Assembly: GCF_014191355.1 (NCBI RefSeq) | Contig: NZ_JACHWM010000003.1 | Location: 62,001 to 126,000 of the forward strand | DNA: 64,000 nucleotides | Direction of reading: 5' to 3' | DNA from: Methylobacterium sp. R2-1 | Lineage (GTDB): Bacteria; Pseudomonadota; Alphaproteobacteria; Rhizobiales; Beijerinckiaceae | Shown here: in pieces, positions 51,929-60,623 of the stretch | Layout: each line of letters opens with the position of its first letter | Numbering within the stretch: position 1 is the stretch's first letter | Notes under the pieces: generated by a model | What the model was told of the DNA's origin: nothing | Databases searched by the model: none | The model's input: only the letters and a program-made list of their open reading frames with translations | Program-made: the position numbers and the translations under genes

Positions 51929-52365
51929 TGGCACTCCCGCAGATCGTCACCACGCTTCAAGCCAAGCGCAACGAGATCGAGGCGCACATTGCCGAGTTGC
52001 GCCGGCAGATTGAGAAGGCAGAGCGCGACTTGTCCAGCGTTACGGCCGTTCTAGCGCTCTATGAGGTATCGCCTGAGACGCAGACGCGCTTTCCAGCCTA
52101 CGCCCACCTCAACCGGCTGTTTGCCTATGGAGAGATGTTCAAGCTCTGCAGGCAGGCAATTGAGGAGGCAGGCAAGCCTCTCAACACGCGGGAGATCGCG
52201 CTGGCCGTAATCCGTATGAAGGGATGGGACGAGGGCGACATGCAGCTTCGCAAGGCCGTGGCCTACCGGCTGATTCAATCCCTTGGAACGGCTGTACGGC
52301 AAGGGCGAATTGCCGATGCCGGTCGCGAGAAGAATGTACGGGTGTGGCGGTTGCTAAGCGTCTAA
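51928..52365 (+). CDS. Coiled-coil plus winged-helix-like protein of the transposon
   Basis: A 145-residue protein whose start overlaps the transposase stop (TAATG), so the two are translated together. Residues 8-47 are a coiled coil (LQAKRNEIEAHIAELRRQIE; KAERDLSSVTAVLALYE). The rest resembles a winged helix (LCRQAIEEAGKPLNTREIAL; VAYRLIQSLGTAVRQGRIAD; VRVWRL). The same order of modules is found in the protein at 49405. A helper role in transposition or regulation is inferred from coupling to the transposase. Confidence 0.75.
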   Translation: MALPQIVTTLQAKRNEIEAHIAELRRQIEKAERDLSSVTAVLALYEVSPETQTRFPAYAHLNRLFAYGEMFKLCRQAIEEAGKPLNTREIALAVIRMKGWDEGDMQLRKAVAYRLIQSLGTAVRQGRIADAGREKNVRVWRLLSV

Positions 52366-52374
52366 TTACCTAAT

Positions 52375-53238
52375 TTATTTAAATACTGATGCGAGCGACG
52401 CATTCTGCGTCAGGCGCACTTTAACCTTCTCCGACGACGCCTTGTCTATAACATCATCGGCCAAAAGCTGGTCTATTATAATCTCTATTACTTCGTCCTT
52501 GCGGTTGCGCACGGCAACCGCGTTGATTCGGTTTCTTATTTCCTCGCTCGGTACGCCATCAAGGTCTTCGATCTTGATCTTCTTCTTGGCGGCATCGGCC
52601 TTCTTGTCATCTATTACGGCGACGCTTTCTTCTAAAATCGAATTTAAAAGTTTCTTCCACTCGCTGTCCGTCTTATTTTTAGGAGCCCAATCTTCGGTCC
52701 CGACGCGAGAATAAAGATTCCCTATGAGCCATCCGAGTTTCGACTGAAACCCCAGTTCCAGCGCAAGCCTGCGCGATGACAAACAGACGTCATAGTGCTC
52801 AGATCGAACGCTGATGGCGAGGCGCAGATAAGCACATGAGCGTTCTGCAACGCCATGCACAGGATCTTCGTGCAAGTAAAAATATTCCGGATGATTATTA
52901 TTGAGTAATCGTTCTATGAACATCAGAACGCGGTCCCTGCTGCGGCTGCCAATCGCCTCCGCCGCGACTAATAAAGATGACTGATATTTTTTAATTTCTC
53001 GATCCAACACGCCAGTAAATGGCTTAATGGCGCATAAACCAATATATTCGGCACCGACACCGTCCTTGCGGCGGACTAGATCGCAAGACTGTGTCGCAAC
53101 GAGATATCCCGTAAATTTAGCATTGGCATAGTAAGGATGATATTTTTCTATAAGAGCTTTAAGCTCTGCAGTGGGAGCCAATATATCCCCCTGCTGCAAA
53201 TCTTCGGCTGAGTCCGGCTTTCTATAAGTGAAATGCAT
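52375..53238 (-). CDS. Unknown cargo protein with QGDI / TQSCDLVRR motifs
   Basis: A 287-residue protein, third gene of the minus-strand cassette, 13 bp after the previous one. The N-terminal half carries a distinctive pattern: LQQGDILAPTAELKALIEKY, then FTGYLVATQSCDLVRRKDGV and GAEYIGLCAIKP. The middle contains HPEYFYLHEDPVHGVAERSC and a segment resembling a metal or ligand site. The C-terminal third is helical and charged (KKADAAKKKIKIEDLDG). From memory, such QGDI...SQxCDL proteins are scattered among bacterial islands with no known function. GC content is lower than in the host genes. Confidence 0.8.
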   Translation of the reverse strand: MHFTYRKPDSAEDLQQGDILAPTAELKALIEKYHPYYANAKFTGYLVATQSCDLVRRKDGVGAEYIGLCAIKPFTGVLDREIKKYQSSLLVAAEAIGSRSRDRVLMFIERLLNNNHPEYFYLHEDPVHGVAERSCAYLRLAISVRSEHYDVCLSSRRLALELGFQSKLGWLIGNLYSRVGTEDWAPKNKTDSEWKKLLNSILEESVAVIDDKKADAAKKKIKIEDLDGVPSEEIRNRINAVAVRNRKDEVIEIIIDQLLADDVIDKASSEKVKVRLTQNASLASVFK

Positions 53239-53251
53239 AATACGAGGCTAT

Positions 53252-53512
53252 TTATTCCCAATCAGTTGACTTAAATACAATCCGGCCATTCGCAATCAGA
53301 TTGTTTCGCCTCTTGCGAGACGCAGCAACGTCATATGTAAAACTAAATTTTCGTGCAGCTCCTATTCTCAGCGTCAAAGCAAATAAAGCTCCTTCTTGTT
53401 CTTCGGGAAAAGAAGACACACGCCCAGCTTCGACAACAATGTGCGTCGGCCGCGAGGCCCCTTCCGGAATACCAATTTCTGTATCAATTTGACGCTTACG
53501 CATCTTCATCAT
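53252..53512 (-). CDS. Small cargo protein of unknown function
   Basis: An 86-residue protein (MMKMRKRQIDTEIGIPEGAS...). Its beta-rich content (THIVVEAGRVSSFPEEQEGA; LFALTLRIGAARKFSFTYDV) suggests a small all-beta fold. The start overlaps the end of the upstream 210-residue gene by 17 bp. Three in-frame ATGs (53512, 53509, 53503) compete, and the last has AGGA at the best distance. It lies between two larger unknown genes and is evidently co-translated with them. Confidence 0.7.
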   Translation of the reverse strand: MMKMRKRQIDTEIGIPEGASRPTHIVVEAGRVSSFPEEQEGALFALTLRIGAARKFSFTYDVAASRKRRNNLIANGRIVFKSTDWE

Positions 53513-54128
53513 CCTGAACAGTAAGATCGTAAATAGTGGAGAGCAGATCTTCCGATCTATGACGCAAGCCTACTGTGTGGCCGCGAAGGGCCTCAAGAGC
53601 GACGGCGGTGTCATTTGTCGGCACATGATAGTTGAGCGCAATACGAGACGCGGTTCCCTCAAGCTGAGATATGATTAGATTTAACTGCCGGTCGGCAAAA
53701 TCGATTTCCCTTCTGATCCGAGTCTTTTTGATCGCAAGCCCGTAATCCGCTAATTTGGATGAGTCGCTAATGTTGAAGAGCTTTGCGATTGTCAGGGGCG
53801 TTTCGTCTTCTATGTACGTAAAATTGATTCCAAGCGCAGTTATAGGCGTGATCGGCAGCGCCTGCAACAACTTACATGCTGCATCCTCAATCGACTGCAA
53901 TGAGGCGTCTTCCGTGTCATTGACAGAAAATATGACGTTATTCGGCTGCGGAACAAATGACAAATTATCAAATCTATATCTTATATTGGCCTGCATACCG
54001 TTGAGGACTAAATCAATTTCTGCATTTTCTTTCCCGAATATTTTCTCAGTGACCCATTCAGGATTGAGGATCTCCATATTCCACCGTCCGGCTAGGACGA
54101 TTGTCCAATTCGACAGAAGCGGCTTCAT
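53496..54128 (-). CDS. Cargo protein of unknown function, TIGR04255-like
   Basis: A 210-residue protein, first gene of the cassette. The N-terminus MKPLLSNWTIVLAGRWNMEI followed by LNPEWVTEKIFG, and the later YRFDNLSFVPQPNNVIFSVN and ALPITPITALGINFTYIEDE, recall sporadically distributed families of the TIGR04255 kind. That comparison is from memory and unverified. The C-terminal part (RREIDFADRQLNLIISQLEG; RIALNYHVPTNDTAVALEAL) is well ordered. There is no ribosome site of note before the ATG, and ATG 54077 is an alternative. It lies next to the right transposon end. Confidence 0.72.
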   Translation of the reverse strand: MKPLLSNWTIVLAGRWNMEILNPEWVTEKIFGKENAEIDLVLNGMQANIRYRFDNLSFVPQPNNVIFSVNDTEDASLQSIEDAACKLLQALPITPITALGINFTYIEDETPLTIAKLFNISDSSKLADYGLAIKKTRIRREIDFADRQLNLIISQLEGTASRIALNYHVPTNDTAVALEALRGHTVGLRHRSEDLLSTIYDLTVQDDEDA

Positions 54129-54214
54129 GGTGGCGTATCCACATCGGGAGGCAGATTGAGGTCGCCGGCTAAGACCACGGAACCGGCGAGGCGTGCGAAT
54201 GTTCAGCGATTATG

Positions 54215-54231
54215 GTTAAGCTCGCCTTAAC
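54215..54231. promoter_or_regulatory. Inverted repeat upstream of the cargo cassette
   Basis: GTTAAG and CTTAAC flank CTCGC as a perfect six-base inverted repeat, in an AT-rich stretch about 85 bp upstream of the first cassette gene. It could be an operator or part of the cassette promoter; no clean -35/-10 pair was identified. Confidence 0.4.
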
Positions 54232-54266
54232 TATTTCTGGGCAAACAATCAACCTGAACGCTTATG

Positions 54267-54289
54267 GGTGAGGTTGCTGCATAATACCG
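54267..54289. repeat. Right terminal inverted repeat
   Basis: Exact inverted copy of the left 23-bp end (reads GGTGAGGTTGCTGC...ACCG on this strand). The inner motif AACCTGAACG at 54251-54260 matches the CGTTCAGGT half-site at the transposase promoter. Confidence 0.92.
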
Positions 54290-54297
54290 CGACTACC
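54290..54297. repeat. 8-bp target-site duplication, right copy
   Basis: CGACTACC, identical to 49275-49282, directly after the right terminal repeat. Confidence 0.9.
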
Positions 54298-55415
54298 CGG
54301 CGGCCAAGCTCGACATCAAGTTCCTGCTGGAGGCCGACGATACGGAGACGGCCGCCGCTCTCCGCTCGGTGCCGTTGCCGGCCCGGTTCGAAGTTGTGAC
54401 GGTACCCGACGGCCAACCGCGTACCAAGCCGCGGGCGCTGAACGCGGCCCTGCCTTTGGCGCGAGGCGAGCACCTCGTCGTCTACGATGCGGAGGACGTG
54501 ATCGAGCCCGACCAGCTCCGGCGCGCGGCCACGCTGTTTGCCCAATCCCCCTCGACCGCCTGCCTGCAGGGGCGTCTGGTCATCGACAACGAGGCGGATG
54601 GTATTCTGCCCCGCCTGTTCGCGATCGAGTACGCCGCCCTGTTCGATGTGCTGGCCCCGGCGCTCGCCGCTTGGCGGATGCCGATCCCGCTCGGAGGCAC
54701 CTCGACCCATTTCCGGACGCGCGTGCTCCTCTCGCTGCACGGCTGGGATGCCTGGAACGTCACTGAGGATGCTGATCTCGGTCTTCGCTTGGCGCTGGCG
54801 GGCTACCGTGTCGGCGATCTGCCGAGTTCCACGTACGAGGAGGCACCGAAACGTTTGAAGGCATGGCTGCGCCAGCGGGCGCGCTGGATGAAGGGCTTTC
54901 TCCAAACGAGCTTCACCCACGGGCGTCGCCCGCTTACCGTCTGTCGCCGTCTTGGGGCGGCGGAGAGCCTGTGTGCCCTGGCCTTCGTGCCCGGCACCGT
55001 CGTCTCGGCTCTGTTCTACCCGTTCCTGATGGCGGGCAGCCTCGGGGAACTGTTCCTCGCCCCAGCGGACAGCACAATCCTGGCCCATCTCACACGGGCG
55101 GCGGCCTGGACCGTCTTCTTCGCCGGGCTCGCGGCGATGTGGCTGCCCGGCTTCGCCGGCTGTCTGCGGCGGGGCTGGCGCGATCTCCTACCCTGTGTCC
55201 TCCTGCTGCCGTTCTACCAACTGCTGGTCAGCCTCGCGGCGTGGATGGCGATGATCGAGTGGCTGCGCGATCCGCATCGCTGGAACAAGACCGAGCATGG
55301 GTTGGCCCGCACCTCCCGTACAGGGGCGCTCGGGCGACGCCCGTCCGGTGCCGCCGCGGTCAGATCCGCTTCGACAGCTCCGCTGCCGTCTCCGCTGCCG
55401 GACGGTTCAGGTTGA
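54290..55415 (+). pseudogene. 3' fragment of the transposon-split GT2 glycosyltransferase gene
   Basis: This fragment encodes the catalytic core and C-terminal membrane part of a processive family 2 glycosyltransferase. The motifs are FLLEADD, a DxD-like VVYDAEDVIEPDQL, TEDADLGLRLALAGY and QRARWMKGFLQT (QxxRW), followed by about four membrane helices. Such enzymes make beta-linked glycans or glycolipids. It lacks a start of its own; joined to 48412-49282 and with one target copy removed, the frame is continuous. The last 56 bp overlap the convergent Sco gene. Confidence 0.88.
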
Positions 55416-55953
55416 CCGCGCCGACGAAGCCGTTGCGGGCGTCCATCAGGTAGACGAGGGCGGTGTGCTCCATCGTGTAGTCGCCGTTCTGGCTCGGCAC
55501 CTTCTTGGCGTAGGCGCGGAAGGTCTTGATCGTCGCCGCCACCTGCTCCGGGCTACCGGTGAGGCCGACGATGCGCGGATCGAAACTCGACAGGTAGGTC
55601 TTGAGCGATTCAGGTCTGTCGCGCTCAGGGTCAACGCTGACGAAGGCGACCTTCAGCGCGTCCGCCTTGGGCCCGAGCGCCGCCAGCACGTCGCTGATCT
55701 GCTGGAGCGTGGTCGGGCAGACGTCGGGACAATGGGTGAAGCCGAAGAACATCAGGTAGGGCTTGCCGACGAAGTCGCGCTCGCTGACCGTCGCCCCGTC
55801 CTGGTTCACCAGGGTGAAGGGCCCACCGATGCCGCTCGGGCCGCTCTGCGGATGCTGCGGCACCAGCGTCATCACCAGGGCGACCGAGATCGCCACGAGG
55901 CCGGCGACGAAGGCAGCAAGCGGCAGGAGAACGCTGCGGGACGGACGACGCAT
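55360..55953 (-). CDS. SCO1/SenC family copper chaperone
   Basis: A 197-residue membrane-anchored thioredoxin-fold protein that delivers copper to the CuA site of cytochrome oxidase. It has an N-terminal helix (LLPLAAFVAGLVAISVALVM). The copper ligands are C75 and C79 (FFGFTHCPDVCPTT) plus the conserved histidine in TMEHTALVYLMD. The cytochrome oxidase genes lie 40 kb away. The gene is convergent with the broken glycosyltransferase. Confidence 0.94.
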   Translation of the reverse strand: MRRPSRSVLLPLAAFVAGLVAISVALVMTLVPQHPQSGPSGIGGPFTLVNQDGATVSERDFVGKPYLMFFGFTHCPDVCPTTLQQISDVLAALGPKADALKVAFVSVDPERDRPESLKTYLSSFDPRIVGLTGSPEQVAATIKTFRAYAKKVPSQNGDYTMEHTALVYLMDARNGFVGAVNLNRPAAETAAELSKRI

Positions 55954-56154
55954 GGGGTCCTCGAAGGCGTCTTCGTGAAAGCGGCCCGACGGGCGAGCCG
56001 GCCGCGCGAGAAAGATCCCGAGATCCGCTGCATCGCCGGAGGCGCGGCAGCCTCGGATGTCGGGGCGCCGTCCCTCACATCACAGAGCCGGGGCATGCTG
56101 CAAGCCCGCGCGACGCCGCAAGGCCTTCGGTCTCGCGGTGCGTGTGCAAGACGT

Positions 56155-57612
56155 TCAGGAGGCTTCCGCCCGGATCTCGACGCTCTGTTCCGCGCCGCGG
56201 GCATTGTGCCGACGCAGGGCCTCGCCGACCATCAAGAGGGCCGGTCCTTCGAGGTCCGAGGCCTCGATTCGCCCGGCGAGGTCGGCGGCGGTACCGGCCA
56301 CCGTCGCTTGCTTCGCGCGGGTGGCATTGAACACCACGAGGGCCGGCGTCTCGGGAGCGAGCCCTTCGGCCACCGCCCGCTCCAACAGGGCGCGCAGTGT
56401 CCGCTTGGGCATGTAGACGATGGTGGTGACGCTTTTGTCGGCGAGTGCGCCCCAGTTCAGATCCTCCGGCAGCGCCCCGCGCCGGTCGTGGCCGGTGACG
56501 AATTGCAGGCGCCGGGCCGCATCCCGATGGGTCAACGACACGCCGAGCGCCGCCGCCGCGCCCTGCGCCGCGCTGACGCCGGGAACGATGGTGCAGGGAA
56601 TGCCCGCGGCCTCGCAGGCCTCGATCTCCTCGCCGGCCCGACCGAAGACGAGCGGGTCGCCGGATTTCAGGCGCACCACCTGCTTGCCGGACTTCGCAAG
56701 CGAGACCATCAGCGCGTTGATGTCGTCCTGCCGGCAGGACGGACCGTGGCCGGTCTTGCCCACCAGCATGGTCCGGGCCTCGCGGCGGGCGTAGTCGAGG
56801 ATCTCGGGGGCGACGAGGTCGTCGTAGAGGATCACATCGGCGTTACGCAGCGCCCGAAGGGCCTTCAGGGTCAGCAGTTCGGCATCGCCCGGCCCGGCGC
56901 CGACCAGGGTCACCGCGCCGCCCATGGGCAGTGCTTCCGTTTGACCCAGCAGGTCGACGAGGTCGGCCTCCGTCGGCGCCCGGTCCGGCTCGGCGAAGGC
57001 GCGGTCCGTGAAGCGCTCCCAGAAGCCGCGCCGCTCGGAAAAGCCGTGGAAGCGGGCCGAGACCGCCTCGCGCCAGTCGCGGGCGGCGGCGACCCAGTGC
57101 TTGAAGCCGCGCGGCAGCATCGCCTCGATGCGTGCCCGCACGGTCTGCCCGAAGACCGGAGCGGCGCCCTCGGTCGAGATGCCGACGACGAGCGGCGAGC
57201 GGTTGACGATGGCGCCGAACTTCACGTCGCACAGGTGGGGCCGGTCGACGGCGTTGACGATCGCGCCGGCCGCCCGCGCCGCCGCGACGAAGGCGATGCA
57301 ATCCTCCTCATCCTCCATGGCCCCGATGGCGAAGGCCGCGCCCCGCAGGTCGTCCGGGGTCCAGCGCCGCTCGTGCAGCGTCACCGATCCGGCGGCGATC
57401 TCGGCCGGCACGCCGCGCAGTTCCTCGCTCGGCTCCTCCGCGTAGACATCGACCCGGGCGCCGGCGGCGGCGAGCAGCTTCACCTTCCAGGGAGCGCCGC
57501 CATTGGAGCCGGCGAGCACCGCCCGCTTGTCCTGCAGCGGCACGAACACGGGCAACACCGCCAGCGGCTCGAGGCCGGCGCGGGTTTCACGGGGTTGGCG
57601 GGGCGTGCTCAT
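56155..57612 (-). CDS. cysG: Siroheme synthase CysG
   Basis: A 485-residue fusion of the precorrin-2 dehydrogenase/ferrochelatase domain and uroporphyrinogen-III C-methyltransferase, making siroheme for sulfite and assimilatory nitrite reductase. The N-terminal NAD-binding region is divergent (AVLAGSNGGAPWKVKLLAAA in place of the usual GGGxVAxRK). RPHLCDVKFGAIVNRSPLVV and GISTEGAAPVFGQ follow. The C-terminal domain has VTLVGAGPGDAELLTLKAL, ADVILYDDLV, RLKSGDPLVFGRAGEE and VPGVSAAQGAAA. The start ATG (MSTPRQPRE) is the preferred one. It follows nasA by about 100 bp on the same strand. Confidence 0.94.
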   Translation of the reverse strand: MSTPRQPRETRAGLEPLAVLPVFVPLQDKRAVLAGSNGGAPWKVKLLAAAGARVDVYAEEPSEELRGVPAEIAAGSVTLHERRWTPDDLRGAAFAIGAMEDEEDCIAFVAAARAAGAIVNAVDRPHLCDVKFGAIVNRSPLVVGISTEGAAPVFGQTVRARIEAMLPRGFKHWVAAARDWREAVSARFHGFSERRGFWERFTDRAFAEPDRAPTEADLVDLLGQTEALPMGGAVTLVGAGPGDAELLTLKALRALRNADVILYDDLVAPEILDYARREARTMLVGKTGHGPSCRQDDINALMVSLAKSGKQVVRLKSGDPLVFGRAGEEIEACEAAGIPCTIVPGVSAAQGAAAALGVSLTHRDAARRLQFVTGHDRRGALPEDLNWGALADKSVTTIVYMPKRTLRALLERAVAEGLAPETPALVVFNATRAKQATVAGTAADLAGRIEASDLEGPALLMVGEALRRHNARGAEQSVEIRAEAS

Positions 57613-57714
57613 GAGGATGTTTCGCGTACGCTTCTCGTGATACCGGCCGTCGTGCATTCGACGAGGGCCGGTCTTTTCCCCCGTGAAGAGGGGGAAAGGA
57701 CGTAAAAGGTGCCC

Positions 57715-60402
57715 CTACGCGGCGCTGCGCGCAAGCGCCGGTGAGAGAAGCTTGCGGATCTCGGGAATGCACGAGCCGCAATTCGTTCCCGCCTTGCAGG
57801 CCGCGCCCACCGCCTCGACCGTACCGGCTCCGGCCGCGATGGTGGCGTTGATGACGTCGAGGCCGACGCCGTGGCAGGCGCAGACCACCGGACCGGCCGA
57901 GGCGGTCGCCGCCCGGCCCGAGAGCAGGGTGCGCCGGTCGATCGCCTCGATGTCGGGGGCGGCAAACACCTGTTTGGCGAGTTCCCAGTCCGGCCGCCGG
58001 TCCCCCGGCGCCACGGCGAGGGCTGCGACGAGGCGGTCGTCGCGGTAGACGGCGCAGCGATAGAGCCCGCGGGCGTGATCGACGTACTCGGCCAGCTCGT
58101 GGCCGGGGAATAGGCCGCGCACGGACAGCGCCATTTCCCGCGAGCCCTCCTGGGTCGCGAAGAGCAGGCCCGATCCGCCGGAGACGGTCGCCCGCGCCCA
58201 CCACCAGCCGGCGGGGGCTGCCTGGGCGTCCCGCGTCAGCAGGTAGCCGCGGGAGCGGTAGGCCACGGCTTCGACGGAGGCCGGCGTCGCCTTCAGTTCG
58301 GGCTGGCCCGAGACCGGATCGGGGATGCCGCGGGCGAGCGCCGCCGCGCGCCCGTTCGAGGCGGTCATGTCGCTCCAGTGCATCGGCGCGAAGATCGAGC
58401 CCGGCAGAACGCCGTCCGTCACGGTCACTTCGAGGATCGCGCTGCCGAGATCGGTGGTCACGCGGGCAAATCCCCCGTCGCTCAGGCGGAAGCGGGCCGC
58501 GTCATCGGGGTGGATCTCGACGAAGGGCACGGCACGGTGGGCCGAGAGGCGTTGGCTTTTGCCCGTGCGGGTCATGGTGTGCCAGTGGTCGCGGATGCGG
58601 CCGGTGTTGAGCACGAGCGGGCGCTCGGCGGTCACGGGCTGCGCCAGCGCGGGCGGCTGCACCGCGACGAAGCGGGCGCGCCGGTCGAAGGTGTAGAAGC
58701 GCCCGTCGGCGAAGAGGCGGGCGCGGCCCTTCTTCGCGTCCGGCCCGCGCTTCGGCACCGGCCACTGCATCGGCAGATGGGCGTCGTAGGCGCGCCGATC
58801 GATCTCGGCGAGGCCGCCGAGGTCGAAATCGCGGCTGCCCTCGTTCTCGAAGGCCGAGAGCGCGGCGTGCTCGCGGAAGATCTCGACGGCCGAACCGTAG
58901 GCGAAGGCCTCGCCGTGGCCAAGGCGGCGGGCGACGTCGCAGAGGATCGCCCAATCGGCCCGCGCCTGTCCCGGTGCCTTCAGGAAGGCGCGCTGGCGCG
59001 AGATGCGCCGCTCGGAATTCGTCACCGTGCCGTCCTTCTCGCCCCAGGCGAGCGCCGGCAGCAGGACGGTCTTCTTCGCCGTGGCGCGGGCGCTGTCGCT
59101 GGTCGCGACCGCCTCCGAGACGACGTAGAGATCGAGCCCCTTGATCGCCTCGCGGATGTGGTCGGCCCGCGGCATCGAGACGACGGGGTTGGTGCCGATC
59201 ACCCAGAGTGCCTTGATCTTCCCGCGCTCGATCGCCTCGAACAGGGCGACCGCCTTCATTCCCTCGCCGGTGATGATGTTGGGTGCATTCCAGAAGCGGC
59301 GCACCCGGTCCACCTCCTCGGGCGCGAAGTGCATGTGGGCGGCCAGCATGTTGGCGAGCCCCCCGACCTCGCGCCCGCCCATGGCGTTGGGCTGGCCGGT
59401 GAGCGAGAGCGGGCCCATGCCGGGCTGGCCGATCCGCCCGGTGGCGAGGTGGCAGTTGATGATGGCGTTGCCTTTGTCGGTGCCCTGCGCCGACTGGTTC
59501 GCCCCCTGGCTGAAGGCGGTCACGACCCGCTTCGTCCGAGCGAACATCTCGAAGAAGGCCTGCACGTCGGCTTCCGCGAGACCCGTCGCGCGGGCGGTGG
59601 CGGCGGCGTCCGGCGCGATCTGCCGAGCACGCTCCAGGGCGCCCTCGAAGCCGGCGGTGTGCTCCTCGATGAAGCGCCCGTCGAGCTTCGCCTGCCCGGC
59701 CAGATAGGCGAGCAGGCCGGAGAACAGTGCGGTGTCGGTGCCGGGCCGGAGGCCCAGATGGAGGTCAGCCTCCTCGCCGGTCTGCGTGCGGCGGGGATCG
59801 ACCGTGACGATCTTGGTGCCGCGGTTCTTGCGCGCATCGACCATGCGGCGGAACAGGATCGGGTGGCACCACGCGGCGTTGGAGCCGACGAGCACGATCA
59901 GATCGGCCTCGTCGAGATCCTCGTAGCAGCCGGGCACCGTGTCGGAACCGAAGGCACGGCGATGGGCGGCGACCGCCGAGGACATGCACAGCCGCGAATT
60001 GGTGTCGACATGCGGCGTGCCGAGGAAGCCCTTCGCCAGCTTGTTGGCGACGTAATAGTCCTCCGTCAGGATCTGGCCCGAGAGGTAGAAGGCGATCGCG
60101 TCCGGCCCGTGCTGCTCGGCGATCCGCCGGAGGCCGCCGGCGACGGTGCCGAGCGCGCCCTCCCAGGTCACGGTCTGCCCGTCGACGGTCGGAGCGAGCA
60201 GCCGGTCGGCGAGATCGACGGTCTCGCCGAGCGCCGAGCCCTTCGAGCAGAGACGGCCGAAATTCGCCGGATGCTCGGGATCGCCGGCGATCGCGACGCC
60301 GCCCTTCCCGTCCGGCGTCGCGAGCACGCCGCAGCCGACACCGCAATAGGGGCAGGTCGTCTTCACCGCAGGCGCGGCGAGATCGGGGGCGGGCTGAGAC
60401 AT
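57715..60402 (-). CDS. nasA: Assimilatory nitrate reductase catalytic subunit with C-terminal BFD Fe-S domain
   Basis: An 895-residue molybdopterin oxidoreductase reducing nitrate to nitrite for assimilation. The 4Fe-4S site is C17xxC20xxxC24 plus C52 (TTCPYCGVGCGVL...FGRLCSKGSA). Segments such as YVANKLAKGFLGTPHVDTNS, NAAWCHPILFRRM and FSQGANQSAQGTDK are typical of NasA. The C-terminal about 50 residues form a BFD-type 2Fe-2S domain (VVCACHGVGLDVINAT; CKAGTNCGSCIPEIRK), as in other NasA proteins that take electrons via ferredoxin-like domains. The start is ATG MSQPAPDLAAP. It is followed by cysG; nitrite reductase genes are not in view. Confidence 0.93.
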   Translation of the reverse strand: MSQPAPDLAAPAVKTTCPYCGVGCGVLATPDGKGGVAIAGDPEHPANFGRLCSKGSALGETVDLADRLLAPTVDGQTVTWEGALGTVAGGLRRIAEQHGPDAIAFYLSGQILTEDYYVANKLAKGFLGTPHVDTNSRLCMSSAVAAHRRAFGSDTVPGCYEDLDEADLIVLVGSNAAWCHPILFRRMVDARKNRGTKIVTVDPRRTQTGEEADLHLGLRPGTDTALFSGLLAYLAGQAKLDGRFIEEHTAGFEGALERARQIAPDAAATARATGLAEADVQAFFEMFARTKRVVTAFSQGANQSAQGTDKGNAIINCHLATGRIGQPGMGPLSLTGQPNAMGGREVGGLANMLAAHMHFAPEEVDRVRRFWNAPNIITGEGMKAVALFEAIERGKIKALWVIGTNPVVSMPRADHIREAIKGLDLYVVSEAVATSDSARATAKKTVLLPALAWGEKDGTVTNSERRISRQRAFLKAPGQARADWAILCDVARRLGHGEAFAYGSAVEIFREHAALSAFENEGSRDFDLGGLAEIDRRAYDAHLPMQWPVPKRGPDAKKGRARLFADGRFYTFDRRARFVAVQPPALAQPVTAERPLVLNTGRIRDHWHTMTRTGKSQRLSAHRAVPFVEIHPDDAARFRLSDGGFARVTTDLGSAILEVTVTDGVLPGSIFAPMHWSDMTASNGRAAALARGIPDPVSGQPELKATPASVEAVAYRSRGYLLTRDAQAAPAGWWWARATVSGGSGLLFATQEGSREMALSVRGLFPGHELAEYVDHARGLYRCAVYRDDRLVAALAVAPGDRRPDWELAKQVFAAPDIEAIDRRTLLSGRAATASAGPVVCACHGVGLDVINATIAAGAGTVEAVGAACKAGTNCGSCIPEIRKLLSPALARSAA

Positions 60403-60623
60403 CACGAATCCTCGGCGGATTTTTTCGTCGCAGGGACGTTTCGCCGGGGGTCGCAAAAGTCGGGCCGACCGCCCTCACGCCACCCCAGGGTGACCGAAAG
60501 GCCGAGCCGTCTCAGGCGGTTCGGCCGGCCTTCGTCTGCTATCCTCGGCGGCGCTTGCCGCCGCGTGGACATCCGCCGGCCCGGCCTCAGATAACCACAA
60601 GAGAACGTTCAGGGAGGGAAGTC

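Larger units (their letters stand above)
49283..54289. mobile_element. IS1595-family (ISXO2-type) transposon with passenger genes
   Basis: A 5,007-bp element with perfect 23-bp terminal inverted repeats (49283-49305 and 54267-54289, starting CGGTATTATGCAGC) that stay similar to about 37 bp. It is flanked by an 8-bp direct repeat and inserted in a GT2 glycosyltransferase gene. It encodes a zinc-ribbon ISXO2-like transposase, two coiled-coil/winged-helix proteins, an XRE regulator, a tiny HTH-like protein and a three-gene minus-strand cassette of unknown function. The right third is visibly lower in GC than the host. Both ends and the target duplication are intact, so the insertion looks recent. 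Confidence 0.93.

Noticed and set aside
54369..55415. The 3' glycosyltransferase fragment as an independent gene from an internal ATG
   Set aside because: It would lack the start of the GT-A fold; the target duplication shows it is the rest of the split gene.
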